In this document: positions 49,001 to 64,000 of the stretch, one piece after another
Numbering within the stretch: the first letter of the stretch is position 1
Layout: every line of letters begins with the position of its first letter
Origin: Paraspadella gotoi
Taxonomy: Eukaryota > Chaetognatha
Assembly: GCA_051294375.1 (NCBI GenBank)
Contig: CM119265.1
Span: 14,190,124 to 14,254,123 of the forward strand
Reading direction: 5' to 3'
DNA length: 64,000 nt
Notes under the pieces: generated by a model
Databases searched by the model: none
The model's input: only the letters and a program-made list of their open reading frames with translations
What the model was told of the DNA's origin: nothing
Made by a program: the position numbers and the translations under genes

Positions 49001-50120
49001 CGTCCCTCGGCCAGAGATCTGCTTTTTCAACCGATGCTCTTTGAGGTTCATTCGCTTAAACTACTCGCCGCCCACGCGATCAACGCCATCTGTCAAGAAA
49101 GTGAGTAATGAAAAAGGGAGGAAATGAATGAAAAAAAGATAAAAGCTGAGATAAAATAAGGGGGAAAAAAACAACTTCATGTATTCCTTCCATACTCCAA
49201 TTACTCCATATTTAGTGACGGACGTGGCCACTCACGCCGCCGCGACGTACAAGCGCCACCTGGACGCGACGCATACGAGCGGAATCTTGGCGGAATTAGT
49301 CGCTAGTGTGAGGGAAAAAAATCGAAAATGACATTGGGTATTTTAAACGTCCTAAAAAATTATTCCAGGGAGAGCGGCACACGATGCACTTTAAAGACGC
49401 ACCGGGCATGGACGTGGAACGTCTACTGGAGGACGTAAGAAATGGCGTTTTTCCACTCACTGGTAAATTCGTATTAATTAGGAAACAGTAATTACATTAA
49501 ATGTATTTCTCTCATGTTCCTCCGCTTTCGCAGCTTTTTATGGCACGAAATTCCGCGCGAATTCTGGATTAGCTCACGGCTTAGACTCCGTCGGCCAATC
49601 AGGAGACGAGGACATGGCCTTATCTGGCGGCGAAGGGTCAAAGCGGAAGGGGCAAGAAGAATCACAGGAGCAACAAAAGTTTGAACCCGAAACGAGGACA
49701 ATAAAACAAATGTCCTGCTCGATCAAACAGGAAAAAAGGTTATATTTGACGTTGTGTATGTATAAACATTTATATACTCGAGTTAATTTTGTCTGTTTTC
49801 TCTAGTCGCAATTGGATGAATTATCTCAAATGCTGTCGATACTCTCGCACACGTCTAAAACTGAATAGCTCTACTAATTTCAATACAGGGGTTCCGACGT
49901 CTGGACTCTCACCCTTCTCCTCCGACTCTCGGACCACATGAACCGACAGCTATCCTGCGATTTTAGCGGGGAGAGCGATTCCGCGGCGCAGTTGACGAAT
50001 GAGTTAGTCGAGCTGGCCTTCATCGCCGAGGAGGATCGGGAGAAGATCTCTTCCTTCGTGGAACAAAACCTCATAATGCGCTTCCCCAATCGGTCGTCCA
50101 ATTCTTCTTTGACAGAGTAA
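40091..50120 (+). CDS. NRBP1: Nuclear receptor-binding protein (NRBP) pseudokinase
   Basis: Exons 40091-40210, 47378-47611, 47901-48028, 48373-48551, 48690-48849, 48973-49100, 49216-49307, 49369-49462, 49534-49738 and 49889-50120 join in frame. The first exon carries the diagnostic SEDESEILEESPCGRWQKRR-like block. The kinase-like fold follows with VPGIDVAYLAMDTEEG and NIVKFHKYW. The usual HRD loop is replaced by IIHGNLACDTIF and DFG by IGSVAP, so the protein should be catalytically dead, as in NRBP1/2. The C-terminal part has LLEDVRNGVFPLT and a helical region (NRQLSCDF). Vertebrate NRBPs are adaptors in trafficking and in substrate-receptor complexes. The ATG chosen opens the only exon with this block. 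Intron 1 is about 7.2 kb and contains two genes on the other strand. A single gene here probably predates the vertebrate NRBP1/NRBP2 split. Confidence 0.95.
40186..40460 (+). repeat. Minisatellite derived from the NRBP exon 1 splice donor
   Basis: Five to six imperfect units of about 45-50 bases repeat the end of exon 1 (TGGCAAAAGAGGAGAGAAGA) and its downstream intron. The real donor is at 40211. The second unit retains a perfect alternative donor (GAAGAGGTAAGT) near 40258, and later units are decayed. Confidence 0.85.
41328..44887 (-). CDS. EXD1-like DEDD 3'-5' exonuclease, catalytic copy
   Basis: There are two exons, 44887-44186 and 41813-41328, with donor GTAAGT and acceptor TTCAG. The N-terminal ~115 residues are low complexity with an acidic DDDDDDDD run beside KRKR, possibly a nuclear signal. 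The nuclease domain follows. Motif I is AVDCEG (D and E present), motif II is FDCRNDSDA, and motif III is YCRSDTMGL (Y-x3-D present), giving a complete DEDD-type set by eye. The C-terminus ends in a zinc ribbon-like CEGC...CYVC pair. The family resembles EXD1/Egalitarian-type exonuclease domains. EXD1 in mammals is an RNA-binding piRNA factor, but a piRNA role here is inference. The gene lies wholly inside NRBP intron 1 on the opposite strand. Its own intron (2.4 kb) contains fold-back elements and the assembly gap. Confidence 0.8.
42840..43165. mobile_element. Fold-back element with paired small hairpins
   Basis: The left end (42871-42945) and right end (43075-43160) are inverted relatives. 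Both read, outward, a short stem (GACTC/GAGTC on the left, GGCTC/GAGCC on the right) directly followed by GAAACATGT, then ATAAAAAT(C/T)GTTG. The interior contains a CT tract at 43012-43048. It is intronic in the EXD1-like gene. Confidence 0.7.
43768..43846. repeat. Near-perfect 79-base palindrome
   Basis: Arms of 39 bases starting AGGAATTGTTTATTGTTTGC are perfectly complementary around a single central A at 43807. The arms contain ACAACGATTTTTATT, the signature of the fold-back family, but there is no internal core. Confidence 0.9.
43927..43936. other. Assembly gap (10 N)
   Basis: Ten unknown bases. The flanking copies of the same sequence indicate that the join is between repeat copies, so the true length is unknown. 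Confidence 0.99.
45823..47016 (-). pseudogene. EXD1-like paralogue with lost catalytic residues and broken splice donor
   Basis: It is a clear paralogue of the gene at 41328-44887, with the same two-exon plan: 47016-46393 and 46323-45823. Motif I reads AVACQG where the catalytic copy has AVDCEG, so both acids are replaced. Motif III reads YCHANTVGL where the other has YCRSDTMGL, so that Asp is Asn. Motif II (FDCRLDSNA) keeps its Asp. The zinc ribbon-like CDGC...CLVC is retained. At the exon 1 border the expected GTAAGT reads GAAAGT, and read-through meets a stop four codons later. The acceptor (TTTCAG) is intact and the 69-base intron is short. It could be a pseudogene, a truncated N-terminal product, or a dead scaffold protein using a rare GA donor. 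The long intact frames argue against old decay. Confidence 0.75.
47636..47657. repeat. (AT)n microsatellite in NRBP intron
   Basis: A short AT run just after the exon 47378-47611 donor. Confidence 0.9.
48139..48339. mobile_element. Fold-back element flanked by a target-site-like duplication
   Basis: The inverted arms (TTAGTGAAAAGTTTAAATTGG and its complement) enclose CAACGATTTTATTTGTATTA and CGAGTCTTCATCAGCG. The words AATCCTTACATT occur immediately outside both ends (about 48127 and 48342), consistent with insertion into an NRBP intron. Confidence 0.8.
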
Positions 50121-51064
50121 AGTCAGTGGACAAAGGACCTCGACATTCGACACTCATTCAGCGGGCAAAATTTTAAATATTTTTGTTCGCACGGAAACTG
50201 ACGCGGTGAAAGCAACAACGAAAAGAAGATAAATCTTACCACAAAACTAAAGATGAGAAAAATATCGATATTATACACGAATTAAAATACGAACTGATGA
50301 CAAAAATAACGCTGACGGTAAAGATAAACATTTTATGATTGACCAATTTTAATCACGCAATGAAATTATTTCACATTCCCTGTTCCAAGGATACTCAAAA
50401 AGTACACGCACCTAATTCTGAATTTTTTACCTGGCGTACGCAATCAATTTTACACAACCCATTGAATGGTTGTATTTCAATTACCTGTGCTATTGCTAGT
50501 CACTTGTGTGGAAAATATACGAAACCGATTACCGTTAACGGCTAAGCATTTATCTTTGTACTTCATCTTTTAGCAAGGTATTAAAATAGTAACTAGTTGA
50601 GACAAATCAATACAATTATATTTCATGACAAAGAAAAGTCGCATAAAGATGTCACCATAAAAACTAAAGTAACGAATCGTATACTTACAAAACTACATCT
50701 GGCATTTATTATAAAAAAATCGCGAAAACTAATTCGGGAAGGTTTTCGTTCAAAAAGAAAAATAAAAAAAATAAATATTAACTATTGGTAGAAGGAGCAT
50801 CTTCGTTTGAGGGCCAATGATTGTAGACAGAGAAAAATGAAAAAAAAAGGCTGATTTACGAATTTATTTTCAAAAAAAAGTCTGGAATAGAAAAAAAAGG
50901 GTAAATTTTGAACTAACAAAAAATAACAGCTCATCCTCGTCAGACGACTTACCTTATTATACTAATCTAGTAAAACGGACTACTACGATTTAGTTTGCAG
51001 TTAAAAAAAAAAAACAACAATGGGGGAAAATAAAAACAAGTTGTTATTCTACGTGGGACATCGG
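50121..51064. other. Intergenic interval between NRBP and RABGAP1 3' ends
   Basis: The sequence is AT-rich between two convergent genes. I see no supported gene. It probably contains the two 3' untranslated regions. Confidence 0.6.

Positions 51065-64000
<12,936 letters not shown>

Overview
This is a window of nuclear DNA from an animal, almost certainly an invertebrate. The genes are split by GT-AG introns, coding exons keep many CpG dinucleotides, introns are AT-rich, and long GA/CT, TTTC and AT microsatellites are scattered throughout. The gene set is metazoan: an usherin (USH2A) orthologue with laminin G, laminin N-terminal, laminin EGF and fibronectin III domains, an LHFPL-type tetraspan protein, an NRBP pseudokinase, RABGAP1, a pancreatic-type (M14A) procarboxypeptidase and an AA15 lytic polysaccharide monooxygenase (LPMO). 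I cannot name the species. An early-branching or compact-genome invertebrate fits, but that is inference. There are no bacterial genes, operons or CRISPR arrays. One 10-base N gap lies at 43927-43936.

Layout. (1) 486-7296, minus strand: a secreted-type gene that I do not recognise, ending in seven tandem exons that each encode one copy of a ~75-95 residue repeat. (2) 7300-13460: no convincing gene; microsatellites, a telomere-like minisatellite and a fold-back element. (3) 13462-14949, plus: a complete four-exon LHFPL-family gene. (4) 15729 to about 38465, minus: the USH2A orthologue, convergent with the LHFPL gene. Its fibronectin III, transmembrane and cytoplasmic part sits in one 12.9-kb exon, and the protein ends in a PDZ ligand, DTHL. 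(5) 40091-50120, plus: NRBP. Its first intron holds two minus-strand EXD1-like DEDD nuclease paralogues, one of which has lost catalytic residues and a splice donor. (6) 51065 to beyond 64000, minus: RABGAP1, running off the window at its 5' end. Its large introns hold a carboxypeptidase gene (plus), the LPMO gene (plus) and an unrecognised gene (minus).

How the genes relate. USH2A and LHFPL-family members are both sensory hair-cell proteins in vertebrates, so their adjacency may be meaningful or may be chance. NRBP and RABGAP1 are conserved trafficking and scaffolding genes acting as hosts for nested genes. The carboxypeptidase and LPMO are secreted, digestive-type enzymes lying close together on the same strand inside RABGAP1. 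Several non-autonomous repeats recur, including fold-back elements that share an AACGAT core with, in some copies, a covarying small hairpin. Exon borders below were read by eye from splice sites and reading-frame phase. They are consistent across nearly all junctions, but no transcript was available.
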